Source: Castellaniella sp041677825 (GTDB lineage Bacteria; Pseudomonadota; Gammaproteobacteria; Burkholderiales; Burkholderiaceae_B). Taken from it: 64,000 nucleotides of DNA. The notes under the pieces are model-generated. The model searched no databases. It was not told the DNA's origin and saw nothing but the letters and a program-made list of their open reading frames with translations. The DNA lies in the NCBI RefSeq assembly GCF_041677825.1, contig NZ_JBAYPG010000002.1:124001-188000 (forward strand). Reading direction: 5' to 3'. Below are positions 18,608-27,668 of this stretch, piece by piece (positions within the stretch are counted from its first letter, which is position 1; each line of letters opens with the position of its first letter). The position numbers were made by a program, and so were the translations under genes.

Positions 18608-19378
18608 ATGGAAAACCCGACACGTCCACCCATGCCCTTCATGCAGTCTCCAGAGACGATCCAGAACGCCTATCAAGGCTCGCTGTTCGATCAGGTGGCG
18701 GCCCTGCCGCCCGCCTGGCAGGCCGTGCTGCAGGCCCCGCATCTGCACAGGCAGCTGCTCGAGCTCGATGGCATGCTGCGCGAACGGCTCGACCAGGGTG
18801 CCGTCATCTTTCCCTTGCGGCCTTTCAGGGCGCTGCTGGAGACTGCCCCTGAAGACGTGCAGGTGGTGATCGTCGGGCAGGACCCCTACCATGGCCCCAA
18901 CCAGGCACAGGGCCTGGCGTTTTCAGTGCCGAATTTCTGCCCGGCACCCCCCAGCCTGCGCAACATTTTCAGGGAACTGGGCCAGGAATATGGCCCCCCC
19001 GCAACACAGCCCAGGAACAGTCTGGTTCGCTGGGCGCGGCAAGGCGTGCTGCTGCTCAACACGACACTGACCGTCGAAGCCCGAAAACCCGCTTCGCACG
19101 CCCGCAAGGGCTGGGAGCACATCACCGACGCGCTCATCATGCGCGTCCTGCAGACGCCACGCCCCAAAGTCCTGATGCTCTGGGGCAGCCATGCCCAGGC
19201 CCGACGGGCCCTGCTGGAGCTTCAACCACCGGTTGGGCCGGTCCACGTGCTGCTGGCCAACCATCCATCCCCCCTCTCGGCGCAACGTCCACCGCGCCCC
19301 TTCCAGGGCTGCGGGCATTTCCGGCAGGCCAACGACTGGCTCCAGGCGCACGGCCAGACAGGGATCCAATGGCAATGA
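18608..19378 (+). CDS. ung: uracil-DNA glycosylase (family 1)
   Basis: Encodes 256 residues from the ATG at 18608; in-frame ATGs at 18590, 18632 and 18641 are alternatives, none with a strong ribosome site. It removes uracil from DNA to start base-excision repair. The catalytic water-activating motif GQDPYHGP is present near residue 90 and the DNA-intercalation motif NHPSPLSA near 217. Length is slightly above the family average because of an N-terminal tail. Its stop overlaps the start of azlC, suggesting cotranscription. Confidence 0.96.
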   Translation: MENPTRPPMPFMQSPETIQNAYQGSLFDQVAALPPAWQAVLQAPHLHRQLLELDGMLRERLDQGAVIFPLRPFRALLETAPEDVQVVIVGQDPYHGPNQAQGLAFSVPNFCPAPPSLRNIFRELGQEYGPPATQPRNSLVRWARQGVLLLNTTLTVEARKPASHARKGWEHITDALIMRVLQTPRPKVLMLWGSHAQARRALLELQPPVGPVHVLLANHPSPLSAQRPPRPFQGCGHFRQANDWLQAHGQTGIQWQ

Positions 19379-20064
19379 AGCAACCATCCCGAACGCTGTC
19401 GCTGGCCAGCCTGACGGCGCCCGTGGCCATGGGCTATATCCCGCTGGGCGCCATATGCGGCTTTCTGTTCGTGCAGGCTGGCGGGCCAGCCTGGCTGGCT
19501 GTGGCAGCGAGCGCATTGATCTACGCGGGTGCGGCACAATTCATGATGGTGCCCATGCTCGCTGCCGGCCTGCCACTGAGTACCATCGGGCTGGCCACGC
19601 TGGTGCTGAACCTGCGCCATGTCTTCTATGGCCTGTCGCTGTTGAACACCCTGCCTGCAGTGCGCTGGCAACGCTGGTACGTGATTTTTTCCCTGACTGA
19701 CGAAACCTACTCGGTGCTGACAGCCCTGCCTGCGGAACAGCGCAGGCAGCGCATAATGCTGCTCAGCGTGCTGAACCAGGGCTGGTGGATTCTGGGTACC
19801 ACGCTGGGGGCCGTGCTGGGCGGCCAGGCCCACTGGGAATTGAATGGGCTGGATTTCGTGCTGGCCGCCCTGTTTGCCGTTCTGGCAGTCGAACAATGGC
19901 GCGCCCGACAGGACGCCTTCCCGATCTGGGTGGCGCTCGTCGCCTGGGCCATTGCGCAAACCCTTCTGCCCTCGCAGGCACTGGCGCTTGCCATCGGCCT
20001 GAGCCTGCTGGCCGTTGCCATGCGGCCAGGCCATGGCATCGGGTCCAGGGCCCCGCACGACTGA
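19369..20064 (+). CDS. azlC: AzlC-family branched-chain amino acid exporter, large subunit
   Basis: Encodes 231 residues with about six membrane helices. AzlC works with AzlD to export branched-chain amino acids or analogues. Seen motifs include PLGAICGFL and the conserved VLNLRHVFYGLSL. It starts inside the end of ung (ATG at 19369 or 19375; the latter gives an ATGA overlap), so it is translationally coupled. azlD follows after 26 bp. The assignment comes from family pattern and the paired small subunit. Confidence 0.92.
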   Translation: MAMKQPSRTLSLASLTAPVAMGYIPLGAICGFLFVQAGGPAWLAVAASALIYAGAAQFMMVPMLAAGLPLSTIGLATLVLNLRHVFYGLSLLNTLPAVRWQRWYVIFSLTDETYSVLTALPAEQRRQRIMLLSVLNQGWWILGTTLGAVLGGQAHWELNGLDFVLAALFAVLAVEQWRARQDAFPIWVALVAWAIAQTLLPSQALALAIGLSLLAVAMRPGHGIGSRAPHD

Positions 20065-20090
20065 ACCCGAAGACACAACGATGACCCGCT

Positions 20091-20411
20091 ATGGATGACC
20101 CGCTCTATCTATTGGCCGCGATTGGCCTGATGGCCCTGATCACCGGGCTGCTGCGTGCCCTGCCCTTCATGGCCGGCCACTGGCTGCGCCACCACCCGCT
20201 GGTCCACAAGCTGGGGGGTTCGCTGCCCATGGCCATCATGGTGCTGCTGCTGATCGACACGGCTGCCGGCCAGGCACACAACCACCCCGGTCTGCCATGG
20301 CCGGAAGTGGCCGCCGTGGCAATGGTGGCGCTGTTGCAATGGCGCCTGAAGCATACCTTGCTGAGCATCGTGGCCGGCACGGCGGCGTACATGTTGATGC
20401 TGGGCGGCTGA
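20091..20411 (+). CDS. azlD: AzlD-family small subunit of amino acid exporter
   Basis: Encodes 106 residues with three or four membrane helices and the AzlD motif RALPFMAGHWL. It is the obligatory small partner of AzlC in branched-chain amino acid export. It lies 26 bp after azlC on the same strand. It converges with livM, 126 bp away, with nothing recognisable in between. Confidence 0.92.
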   Translation: MDDPLYLLAAIGLMALITGLLRALPFMAGHWLRHHPLVHKLGGSLPMAIMVLLLIDTAAGQAHNHPGLPWPEVAAVAMVALLQWRLKHTLLSIVAGTAAYMLMLGG

Positions 20412-20537
20412 ACCCGCAGACGGCATCTCGCAGGGCTTGCCCAACGGCTGATGGCCACGGCACAGCGACCCTGCCCGACCGGGGCCATGATGACCGTTGT
20501 CACGACCCATATCCGAACGACCACCACCCTATGGCCG

Positions 20538-21695
20538 TCACCCTTCTTGACGAGTCGTGCCCTGACGGGCTGCGGCCCGCAGGCGCCCGACGATCCCGTC
20601 GGGAAACCAGTACACGCACAGCACGAACAGTACCCCAAGCCACAGCAACCAGCGTTGCGGTGCAAACAGGGCGCCCCAGAGATGGCTCCCGGGCGCCACC
20701 CCGACGACGATGGTGAGCACATCCTGCAAATATCCCTGGGCCAGCAGAAACACGGCGGCCCCCAGAACAGCCCCATAGAGGGTTCCCATGCCGCCAATCA
20801 CGCAGATGAGCAAAATGAAGACCATCAGATCGAAGCTCAAGGTGGTGGCCGGGCTGACATAGCGATTGAACAAGGCAAATGCAGCGCCTGCAATACAGGT
20901 GAGCAGACCCGCCAGAACAACTGCCGCAATGCGATAATCCACCGTCCGGTAGCCCAGCGCGCGCGCCCGGAACTCGTTTTCCCGGATGGCCAGCAACACG
21001 CGGCCGAACGATGAACGCACAACACGAAAAAGCAGCAGCACCCCCGCCAGGCTCAGCACGAAGCTTGCGTAATACACCAGATGCCGCCCCGTGAAGTACA
21101 ACGAGAAACGTGCCTGCTCCCACGCCGCGGCCGGATCGAGCCACAACCCACGCAGCAGGCGGGGCAGATCCAGCCCAGGCAGACGGTCCTGAAAGAGCCG
21201 GTGCCCCGGCCCGAGCACTGCAGGCAGACGCACGCGCAGACCATCAACCCCACCTGTCAGCGGATAGGCCTGCAGCACCAGTTGCACGCAGGCAAAGGCA
21301 ACGGCCAGCGTGGCCAGAGCGAAGAAAATGGCCTGTACGCGCAGGGTCAGTGCCCCTAGAACGAGGGCCAGCAAGAGGCTGCACAGCAGGGCGAGCCCCA
21401 GCCCGACGGCCACGGCTGCAAGCGTGGGGCCCAGATAGTGCGTGGCCAGCGCCACCCCATAGGCCCCCAGGGCAAAAAACAGCATGTGGGCAAACGAGAC
21501 CATATGCACATAACCCAGCATCAGGTCATAGGACGTGGCCACGAGGATGAAGATCATCATCGTGCCCAGCAGGGTGAACACGCGCACATCCGCAAACAGG
21601 AAAGGGCCGCCCGCCAGGCAGGCCAGCAAGAGCAGCAATGCACCCGCAAGCCAGCGACTGCGGGGCAGATCCCCCGAAACCAGGGTGGCCATCAT
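20538..21695 (-). CDS. livM: branched-chain amino acid ABC transporter permease LivM
   Basis: Encodes 385 residues with eight to ten membrane helices; the central LivM signature (AIRENEFRARALGYR, then AGLLTCIAGAAFALF) is clear. It forms the membrane channel with LivH. The frame opens further upstream, but the ATG at 21695 follows AGGAA and avoids overlap with livH. The leader contains the 13-mer ATGAGGAACATGG twice, producing several possible starts. It is the last gene of a livK-G-H-M operon that lacks livF. Confidence 0.9.
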   Translation of the reverse strand: MMATLVSGDLPRSRWLAGALLLLLACLAGGPFLFADVRVFTLLGTMMIFILVATSYDLMLGYVHMVSFAHMLFFALGAYGVALATHYLGPTLAAVAVGLGLALLCSLLLALVLGALTLRVQAIFFALATLAVAFACVQLVLQAYPLTGGVDGLRVRLPAVLGPGHRLFQDRLPGLDLPRLLRGLWLDPAAAWEQARFSLYFTGRHLVYYASFVLSLAGVLLLFRVVRSSFGRVLLAIRENEFRARALGYRTVDYRIAAVVLAGLLTCIAGAAFALFNRYVSPATTLSFDLMVFILLICVIGGMGTLYGAVLGAAVFLLAQGYLQDVLTIVVGVAPGSHLWGALFAPQRWLLWLGVLFVLCVYWFPDGIVGRLRAAARQGTTRQEG

Positions 21696-21724
21696 GCCAT
21701 GTTCCTCATTCTGCCCCATGTTCC

Positions 21725-22741
21725 TCATCCGGTCCGTGCTTCGGCCACGGGAACGAGCCCCCAGGGGCGCCACATGAGCACCGCCAACATGAGCCCCACG
21801 ACAGCCACGGAGGCCAGAGATGGCAGCAGATAACCCACATAGAGGTTGACCAGCCCGACCATCAAGGCCCCATAGAGGCAGCCACGCACGGATCCAAGCC
21901 CGCCGAGGATGATCACCACGATCACCAGTATGAGCAGTTCATCGCCCATGTGTGCAGTGATCATCTCTTGGTAGAAGCCCCAGAACATGCCACCCAGGCC
22001 TGCGAGCATGGCGCCCAGCACGAAGACCGCAAGAAACACCGGCGTCATGCGCAGGCCCAGCGCCTCGACCATTTCGCGATCTTCGACCCCCGCCCGGATC
22101 ACGATGCCCAGGCCAGAGTGTTCCAGGCCATGGATCACCAGCGCGTAGATCACCAGGCCACACGCAGCGCTCAGCACGCGGAACTTCTCCAGGGCCAGCC
22201 CGCCCAGCCACGGGATGGCTTGCGGCACTATTAGCGAGCCGCGCAGCACCTCGGGGCGCGGCACCGCGATCGGGCTGGCACCCCAGATGCCCTGCAGCAA
22301 CTGCACCAGAATGATTGCGCCGCCGACCGTAACCAGCATCTGCTTCAGGTAATCGCCATACACCGGACGTATCACCAGACGTTCGAACAGGGCCCCCACC
22401 AGCCCGGCGACCGCCATGGCGATCAACATGGCCGGCAGCAGGGCCAGCCACTGCCGCCAGGCTTCATGCGGGAGCGCCTGGGCGTGCGCGAGCCACCAGG
22501 CGGCACCGGCAAAGGCGCCCAGGGAAATCAGCGCCCCATGGGCCAGATTGAGAACCCGCAGCAGACCGAAGGCCAGCGTCATGCCGGACGCCATCAGAAA
22601 CAGCATCGCGCCCATGGCCAGACCACTGAGCGTCAGGACCAGCCAGGTCTTGAGCCCCATGAGGAGCAGCCCGGCCAGGAGGATCAGGCACAGCAACCGG
22701 TGGTGGGCTGCTGGCCAGCGTATGCGCAGCCCGCGTTTCAT
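21725..22741 (-). CDS. livH: branched-chain amino acid ABC transporter permease LivH
   Basis: Encodes 338 residues, hydrophobic throughout, with the LivH motifs GMTLAFGLLRVLNLAHGAL and RAGVEDREMVEALG. It is somewhat longer than typical LivH (about 300) because of an N-terminal extension carrying one extra hydrophobic stretch. It overlaps livG by four bases (ATGA), so the two are translationally coupled. Confidence 0.91.
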   Translation of the reverse strand: MKRGLRIRWPAAHHRLLCLILLAGLLLMGLKTWLVLTLSGLAMGAMLFLMASGMTLAFGLLRVLNLAHGALISLGAFAGAAWWLAHAQALPHEAWRQWLALLPAMLIAMAVAGLVGALFERLVIRPVYGDYLKQMLVTVGGAIILVQLLQGIWGASPIAVPRPEVLRGSLIVPQAIPWLGGLALEKFRVLSAACGLVIYALVIHGLEHSGLGIVIRAGVEDREMVEALGLRMTPVFLAVFVLGAMLAGLGGMFWGFYQEMITAHMGDELLILVIVVIILGGLGSVRGCLYGALMVGLVNLYVGYLLPSLASVAVVGLMLAVLMWRPWGLVPVAEARTG

Positions 22742-23550
22742 GCGCCGGGCTCACCCAGATACACCGCCTGCACATCTGCCGATGCCATGATGCGTGCCGG
22801 CGTGTCATCGGCCAGCACACGCCCCTGATGCAACACGATGATGCGTTGCGCGAGCGAGCGGATCACGTCCATCTTGTGCTCGATCAGCAAAATGACGCGC
22901 CCGGCACTCTGATGCAATTGCGCAACCAGATCGAGCATCGCCGGCACTTCTTCCACGGCCATGCCCGCTGTCGGCTCATCGAGCAGACACACGACAGGAT
23001 CCTGGGCCAGCAGCAGGGCCATCTCGAGCTTGCGGCGCGCAGCGTGCGTCAAGGTCCGTACCGGCCGGGCCGCCAACCCGGCCAGTTGCACCTGTTCAAG
23101 ACAGGCCATGGCGCGCGTCAGAACGTCATGACGCTGGTCGGCCCGCTGCCAGGGGCTGGCCAGCCGCCCCTCCCGAACCGTGAGCGCCAATGTCACGTTC
23201 TCGAGAACCGTCAGCGCCGCAAACAGCTGGTTGATCTGGAAAACGCGTCCGAAGCCCGCCAGAGCACGCTCCGGCATGCCCATGCGGGTGATATCGGCAC
23301 CCGCCAGACGGATCACCCCGCGATCGGGTTGCAACTGCCCCGAAAGCAGATTGAAAAAAGTCGTCTTGCCGGCCCCATTCGGGCCCACGATGGCCGTGAG
23401 GCTGCCCTGCTCGAAAGTGAGCGAGATCCCATCGATGATGACCTGCTCGCCCAGGGATACCGCCAGATCATGCACGGCGAGCAGGTCCCTGTCGCCAGGC
23501 CGCCCGCCCCGTGCGGGAAGGGCTGCGCGCCGCCCGACATGCTGATGCAC
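22738..23550 (-). CDS. livG: branched-chain amino acid-type ABC transporter ATPase LivG
   Basis: Encodes 270 residues from a GTG at 23550. Walker A (GPNGAGKTT), Walker B (LLDEPTAG) and the H-loop (IEHKMD) are intact. The signature motif is abnormal: LTHAARRK stands where LSxGxxR is usual, so the motif's central glycine is lost. The first 25 residues are Arg/Gly-rich and not part of the ATPase fold. It lies between livK and livH in one operon. Because no livF is present, it would act as a homodimer or borrow a LivF encoded elsewhere. Confidence 0.9.
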   Translation of the reverse strand: MHQHVGRRAALPARGGRPGDRDLLAVHDLAVSLGEQVIIDGISLTFEQGSLTAIVGPNGAGKTTFFNLLSGQLQPDRGVIRLAGADITRMGMPERALAGFGRVFQINQLFAALTVLENVTLALTVREGRLASPWQRADQRHDVLTRAMACLEQVQLAGLAARPVRTLTHAARRKLEMALLLAQDPVVCLLDEPTAGMAVEEVPAMLDLVAQLHQSAGRVILLIEHKMDVIRSLAQRIIVLHQGRVLADDTPARIMASADVQAVYLGEPGA

Positions 23551-23554
23551 CGGA

Positions 23555-24781
23555 TCAATCTCCGTTCTGTGGCGGCAGCGTCAACTGCTCGACCGGGATC
23601 ACCCCCAGCAATTGCGGTACGCCCGCCTGAACGGTACGGCCTGCGAACCAGTCGGAACGCTCCTGCGGCTGCAGCCTGAAATGGTACATGACCTGCTGCG
23701 CCTGGTGATCGGCTGGCCGTATCGTCTGCGGCCCCTTGGGTGAATCGAATGTCAGGCCTTCGAACGCGGCAATCAGGTCTTCAGCGTCTGACGAGCCGGC
23801 GGACTTCTCGAGGGCCGCAACGATGGCCATACCCTGGGAAAATCCCTGCGCAGTGAAGTAATCCGGCGGCGTCCCGTACAGCCGCTGATGATCACGCACA
23901 AAATCATCGTTGACCGGATTGTCGGGCAACTCGTAGTAGTAATAGGTGGCGCCTTCCATGCCATCGAACGGTGCGTACGTGGTCAGAATGGGCATCATGT
24001 CGCCGGGCGCCGCCAGACGAATGCCCAGCCGTTCGGGATGCAGATCGTTGATGCGCCCGATCGGGTTGCTCGAGCCCGCCCACATCGAGAAAATCAGCTT
24101 GCCCCCCGGGCACTCGCCCGCCTGGCCCAGCGCATCGAACAGGCGCTGGGCCGCCGCGGTGAAGTCTGTCGTGTCGAATGGCAGGTATTCTTCGTGCACG
24201 ACCTGCGCCCCGCGCGCCTGGGCCCCCTGCCTGTAGACAGCCACGCTGTCGCGCCCGAACACGTAATCCTGGGCTATGGTGGCCACACAGGTGCCCGGCC
24301 CTGTCGATGCAATGGCATTGGCCGTGGCGTAGATGGATGAACTCTGGCCCACACGGACCACGTGACGGTTCCAGTCTTTTCCGGTAATCGAATCGGCAAC
24401 GCCCTCGGGCATGATGACGCGCCCATATTCTTCGGCCAGCGGCATGACCGCAACGGCCACCCCGGAGGACATGGGCCCGACGACCAGATCGACCCCGTCT
24501 TCGGCGTAGGCTTCTTCGACCAGGGCCCGGCCGCGGTTCGGATCCATCTGATCATCCTTCAGGGTCAGCGCTATGGGCCGGCCCGCCACCTGCATGCGGC
24601 CCCCAGTGGCGTACTGCAGGCCCATTTCGAGGCCGCGCTGCAACTGCTCGCCATAGGCCGTGAAGGCACCGCTCATGCTCGTGATGTGGGCAATACGTAT
24701 GGGTTCGGCGGCATGCGCCGGCGCAAGTCCGCCCAGAAGGGTGAGCGCCAGCGCGAAGCCAAGCGCGGGTTGAGTCTGCAT
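23555..24781 (-). CDS. HAAT-family periplasmic substrate-binding protein
   Basis: Encodes 408 residues with a Sec signal peptide ending AHA-AEP near residue 25, then a type I periplasmic-binding fold of the Leu/Ile/Val family (IRIAHITSMSGAFTAYG, VVGPMSSGVAVAVMPLAEEYGRV). It delivers substrate to the LivHM permease. The ATG at 24781 is preceded by GGAG; the open frame extends 19 codons further. Substrate cannot be read; relatives bind branched-chain amino acids, amides, urea or aromatic acids. It is the first gene of the livKGHM operon. Confidence 0.9.
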   Translation of the reverse strand: MQTQPALGFALALTLLGGLAPAHAAEPIRIAHITSMSGAFTAYGEQLQRGLEMGLQYATGGRMQVAGRPIALTLKDDQMDPNRGRALVEEAYAEDGVDLVVGPMSSGVAVAVMPLAEEYGRVIMPEGVADSITGKDWNRHVVRVGQSSSIYATANAIASTGPGTCVATIAQDYVFGRDSVAVYRQGAQARGAQVVHEEYLPFDTTDFTAAAQRLFDALGQAGECPGGKLIFSMWAGSSNPIGRINDLHPERLGIRLAAPGDMMPILTTYAPFDGMEGATYYYYELPDNPVNDDFVRDHQRLYGTPPDYFTAQGFSQGMAIVAALEKSAGSSDAEDLIAAFEGLTFDSPKGPQTIRPADHQAQQVMYHFRLQPQERSDWFAGRTVQAGVPQLLGVIPVEQLTLPPQNGD

Positions 24782-24868
24782 GACAACTCCACAACAATGG
24801 GAAAACCCCCATTTTAGGAAAAAAACTGCGCGCACCATGGATTACCCGTCTTGCCAGCAGCGGCAGAT

Positions 24869-25657
24869 TCAGCTCAGGAACGCAACCATCTGCTGACTGG
24901 ACACCTGCCGATCCAGCCCGGTATGACAGAACAACGTGCGCGGCACCCGTGCCCGCGCGATCTGCTCACAATACAAGCGATACAGGGCCTGAATGTGATC
25001 GACCGTCATTTCGGCCTTGCGCGCATGAACCACCGCTGCCGGGGACATCGCCACGACCAGCCGCGCGGGGCGCGGCGTCACAGCGCTCCAGAAGCCATAA
25101 CCGGCCACCCGTGCCATGGGCCGAGCGGGATCGCGCAGGTGATGCGCGAAGTAATCGTAGAAATAGCGATCCAGAACCAGGGGAGAACCAGGCCCGAACA
25201 GCCCCCTGGACAGCGAAAACGTCAGCCAGGCCAGTGGCAGGATCAACCAGAGCAGGCGCTCTTCGAGATCATTGCGATCGGTGCCCTTGCGCACGTGGAA
25301 CAACACCCGCCGAAAATAGCGCTTGAAGCGCTTGAACCGGTAATGCCGTCCCAGCGGACTAGCCAGCGCGGCATCGATGAGCGTCGTCTTGCCGCTGCCA
25401 TCGGGCCCGACCACGGCCACAGTGTTCCGGGCCGTCCAGTTCCAGCCCGACTCGGGCCGCCCCGATTTGCCCGCTGCACGCGAAGGCCCTGACAAAAGGC
25501 CCGACAAGGATCTTGACACGGGCGCCGACAAAGGCGCCGATCCGTCGGTAGAAAGGTACTCGACGTGCCAGCGACCTTGTTCATGGTGCAGAATGAAACT
25601 GACCCCCGCCTGCTGGCACGCCTGGAATACAGCCCACAAAGCCTCATCGAACGCCAC
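24869..25657 (-). CDS. P-loop kinase-like protein, thymidylate-kinase fold
   Basis: Encodes 262 residues from a GTG start. A Walker A motif GPDGSGKTT lies near residue 84 and LDRYFYDYFAHHLRD near 170 resembles the DR(Y/F) loop of thymidylate kinase-like enzymes. The first 75 residues are a separate, poorly conserved segment (FILHHEQGRWHVEYLSTDG) that may bind substrate. True thymidylate kinases are shorter and lack this region, so a nucleotide or sugar kinase of unknown substrate is more likely. It is divergent from the lipoprotein gene with 81 bp between starts. Confidence 0.6.
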   Translation of the reverse strand: MAFDEALWAVFQACQQAGVSFILHHEQGRWHVEYLSTDGSAPLSAPVSRSLSGLLSGPSRAAGKSGRPESGWNWTARNTVAVVGPDGSGKTTLIDAALASPLGRHYRFKRFKRYFRRVLFHVRKGTDRNDLEERLLWLILPLAWLTFSLSRGLFGPGSPLVLDRYFYDYFAHHLRDPARPMARVAGYGFWSAVTPRPARLVVAMSPAAVVHARKAEMTVDHIQALYRLYCEQIARARVPRTLFCHTGLDRQVSSQQMVAFLS

Positions 25658-25738
25658 GGATCCAGTCTCCCAATCATTGCCGGCCAGATGGCCGCCCTGC
25701 GCCTGCCACAGTCGGTACTTGTGGTGTCTAATAGCGGG

Positions 25739-26251
25739 ATGAAACGATTGTGCCTGATGATCTGCACGCTGTTGTCAGCCCTGACGCTGGCCGCCTGCGC
25801 CAACCTGACGGACATCCCGCCCGGCACCCCCCTGGCCCAGGTGGTGGCCCGGTTCGGCCCGCCCACCCTGCAGTGTACCGGCCGCGGCGGCGAGCCACGG
25901 GTAGTCTGGTCCCAGCAACCCTTCGGGCAATATGCCTGGGGCGCCACGCTGGACGCCCAGGGCAATGTACAGCGCATCGAACCGCTGCTGACCGACCGGC
26001 ATTTCAGCCAGCTGGACGACGGCCAATGGACCCAGGCACAGGTGCGCTGCGAATTCGGTCCGCCCGCCATCGTCGATACGGTCGGGCTGCCATCGAACCG
26101 CCAACTGGTATATAGCTATCGCTACCGGCAGGATCACGTCTGGAACTCACTCATGTTCGTCTTCTTCGACCATGACGGCACCTGGGTCACACGCCACCAT
26201 CCCGGGCCGGATCCCCTCTATGAGCCCAGGGAGCATTTCCTTGCATTCTGA
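25739..26251 (+). CDS. small lipoprotein of unknown function
   Basis: Encodes 170 residues with a lipoprotein signal (KRLCLMICTLLSALTLAAC; lipobox LAAC, Cys about residue 20). The early DIPPGTPLAQVVARFGPP stretch resembles the SmpA/BamE-like repeat found in small envelope lipoproteins, and a second similar FGPPAIVDTVGLP occurs later. The open frame extends upstream, but the start at 25739 gives the signal peptide. It lies 9 bp before the next gene, so probably cotranscribed. Function is unknown. Confidence 0.7.
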   Translation: MKRLCLMICTLLSALTLAACANLTDIPPGTPLAQVVARFGPPTLQCTGRGGEPRVVWSQQPFGQYAWGATLDAQGNVQRIEPLLTDRHFSQLDDGQWTQAQVRCEFGPPAIVDTVGLPSNRQLVYSYRYRQDHVWNSLMFVFFDHDGTWVTRHHPGPDPLYEPREHFLAF

Positions 26252-26260
26252 GAGCAGTGC

Positions 26261-27490
26261 ATGTTGAACGCATTGTGGCTGGGGTTTTTCATGGTGGCCG
26301 CTGTTGCCGCCGGCGTCCAGTGGCTCGCCCTGGGCGATGCCGATGTGTTCGCGCGCCTGATCGCCAGCCTGTTCAGCATGGCCGAACTCTCGGTACAGCT
26401 GATGCTGCTGCTGTTCGGCACGCTCACACTCTGGATGGGCTTTTTGCGGATCGCCGAAGACGCGGGCCTGATCCGTATCCTCGCGCGCCTGCTGGGCCCC
26501 CTGTTCACGCGCCTGATGCCCGAAGTACCCGCAGGCCACCCGGCTCTGGGGCTGATCACCCTGAATTACGCCGCCAATGCACTGGGGCTGGACAACGCCG
26601 CAACCCCCATCGGCCTGCGCGCCATGCGGGCCCTGCAAACCCTGAATCCGCACCCGGAGAGCGCCACCAACGCGCAGATCCTGTTCCTGGTCCTGAACGC
26701 CTCTTCCCTGACCCTGTTGCCGGTGACGATTTTCATGTATCGGGTGCAACAGGGGGCGGCCGATCCAACGCTGGTCTTCTTGCCTATCCTGCTGGCGACA
26801 TCGGCTTCGACCCTGGCAGGGCTGATTTCGGTTGCCCTGGTGCAGCGCCTGCGCCTGATCGACCCTGTGGTGCTGGCGTGGCTGGGCGGTACGGCATTGG
26901 TGCTGGGCAGCTTCATGGCGCTGCTGGCGAGCCTTGGCGCCACCGCCGTGGCAGCCCTGTCGTCCTTGCTGGGCAATCTGGTGCTGTTCGGGCTGCTGGT
27001 GGTTTTCCTGCTGGCTGGCCTGTGGCGTCGTATCCCGGTCTACGAAAGCTTCATTGCCGGTGCCCGTGAAGGCTTCGATGTCTGCAAGGACCTGCTCCCC
27101 TATCTGGTTGCCATGCTGTGCGCCGTGGGCGTATTGCGGGCTTCAGGGGCGCTGGATGGCATGCTCGATGCCATCCGCTGGCTGACCCAGATGGCCGGGC
27201 TCGATACCCGCTTTGTCGATGCCCTGCCCACCGCCCTGGTCAAGCCCTTCTCGGGCAGTGCTGCACGGGCCATGATGATCGAAACCATGCAGCACTTCGG
27301 GCCTGACAGTTTCCCCGCGCTGCTGTCGGCCACCATCCAGGGCAGCACGGAGACCACGTTCTACGTGCTCGCCGTGTACTTCGGGGCGGTCGGCGTCCAG
27401 CGGGTCCGCCATGCCGTGGGCTGCGCATTGCTGGCCGATCTGGCAGGCGTGCTGGCGGCCATCGGCGTCTGCTATTGGTTCTTTGGCTGA
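26261..27490 (+). CDS. fused SpmA/SpmB-type nucleoside recognition membrane protein
   Basis: Encodes 409 residues with about nine membrane helices. Two Gate/nucleoside-recognition domains are visible: an SpmA-like N half (TLNYAANALGLDNAATPIGLRAM) and an SpmB-like C half (LVKPFSGSAARAMM, IQGSTETTFYVLAVYFG). In spore formers these are two proteins, SpmA and SpmB; in proteobacteria they are often fused as here. The function in non-sporulating bacteria is unknown, perhaps transport. Its TGA stop lies inside a 9-bp tandem repeat. Confidence 0.88.
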   Translation: MLNALWLGFFMVAAVAAGVQWLALGDADVFARLIASLFSMAELSVQLMLLLFGTLTLWMGFLRIAEDAGLIRILARLLGPLFTRLMPEVPAGHPALGLITLNYAANALGLDNAATPIGLRAMRALQTLNPHPESATNAQILFLVLNASSLTLLPVTIFMYRVQQGAADPTLVFLPILLATSASTLAGLISVALVQRLRLIDPVVLAWLGGTALVLGSFMALLASLGATAVAALSSLLGNLVLFGLLVVFLLAGLWRRIPVYESFIAGAREGFDVCKDLLPYLVAMLCAVGVLRASGALDGMLDAIRWLTQMAGLDTRFVDALPTALVKPFSGSAARAMMIETMQHFGPDSFPALLSATIQGSTETTFYVLAVYFGAVGVQRVRHAVGCALLADLAGVLAAIGVCYWFFG

Positions 27491-27547
27491 TTTGGCTGAT
27501 TTCGCTGATTTGGCTGATTTCGCTGATTTCGCTGATTTCGCTGATTT
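27485..27547. repeat. 9-bp tandem repeat (seven units)
   Basis: Seven 9-bp units of GGCTGATTT or CGCTGATTT run head to tail, with a degenerate eighth (GGCTGCTTG) after them. The first unit contains the TGA stop of the SpmAB-type gene. A change in unit number would not shift the stop because it lies in unit one. Such arrays expand or contract by slippage. Confidence 0.9.
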
Positions 27548-27579
27548 GGCTGCTTGGCAGGCCCCGACACGAAGCCCCC

Positions 27580-27640
27580 GGGTGCTTTCCGGGGAACGCT
27601 TTCAGGGGGACGCTTTCCCGGGAGCGCTTTCCTGGTGAGA
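27580..27640. repeat. imperfect GC-rich short repeats
   Basis: Four copies of a roughly 14-bp motif, GGG-(A/G)NCGCTTTC-like, are spaced at 14-16 bp just after the 9-bp array and before the 3' end of lpxH. The copies differ by several bases. Role unknown; it may be a decayed minisatellite. Confidence 0.6.
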
Positions 27641-27668
27641 CTCCGGCGGTGGTACGGCAACCCCCTGA

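Noticed and set aside
27485..27552. Possible CRISPR array
   Set aside because: Units are 9 bp with no spacers and no cas genes are near.
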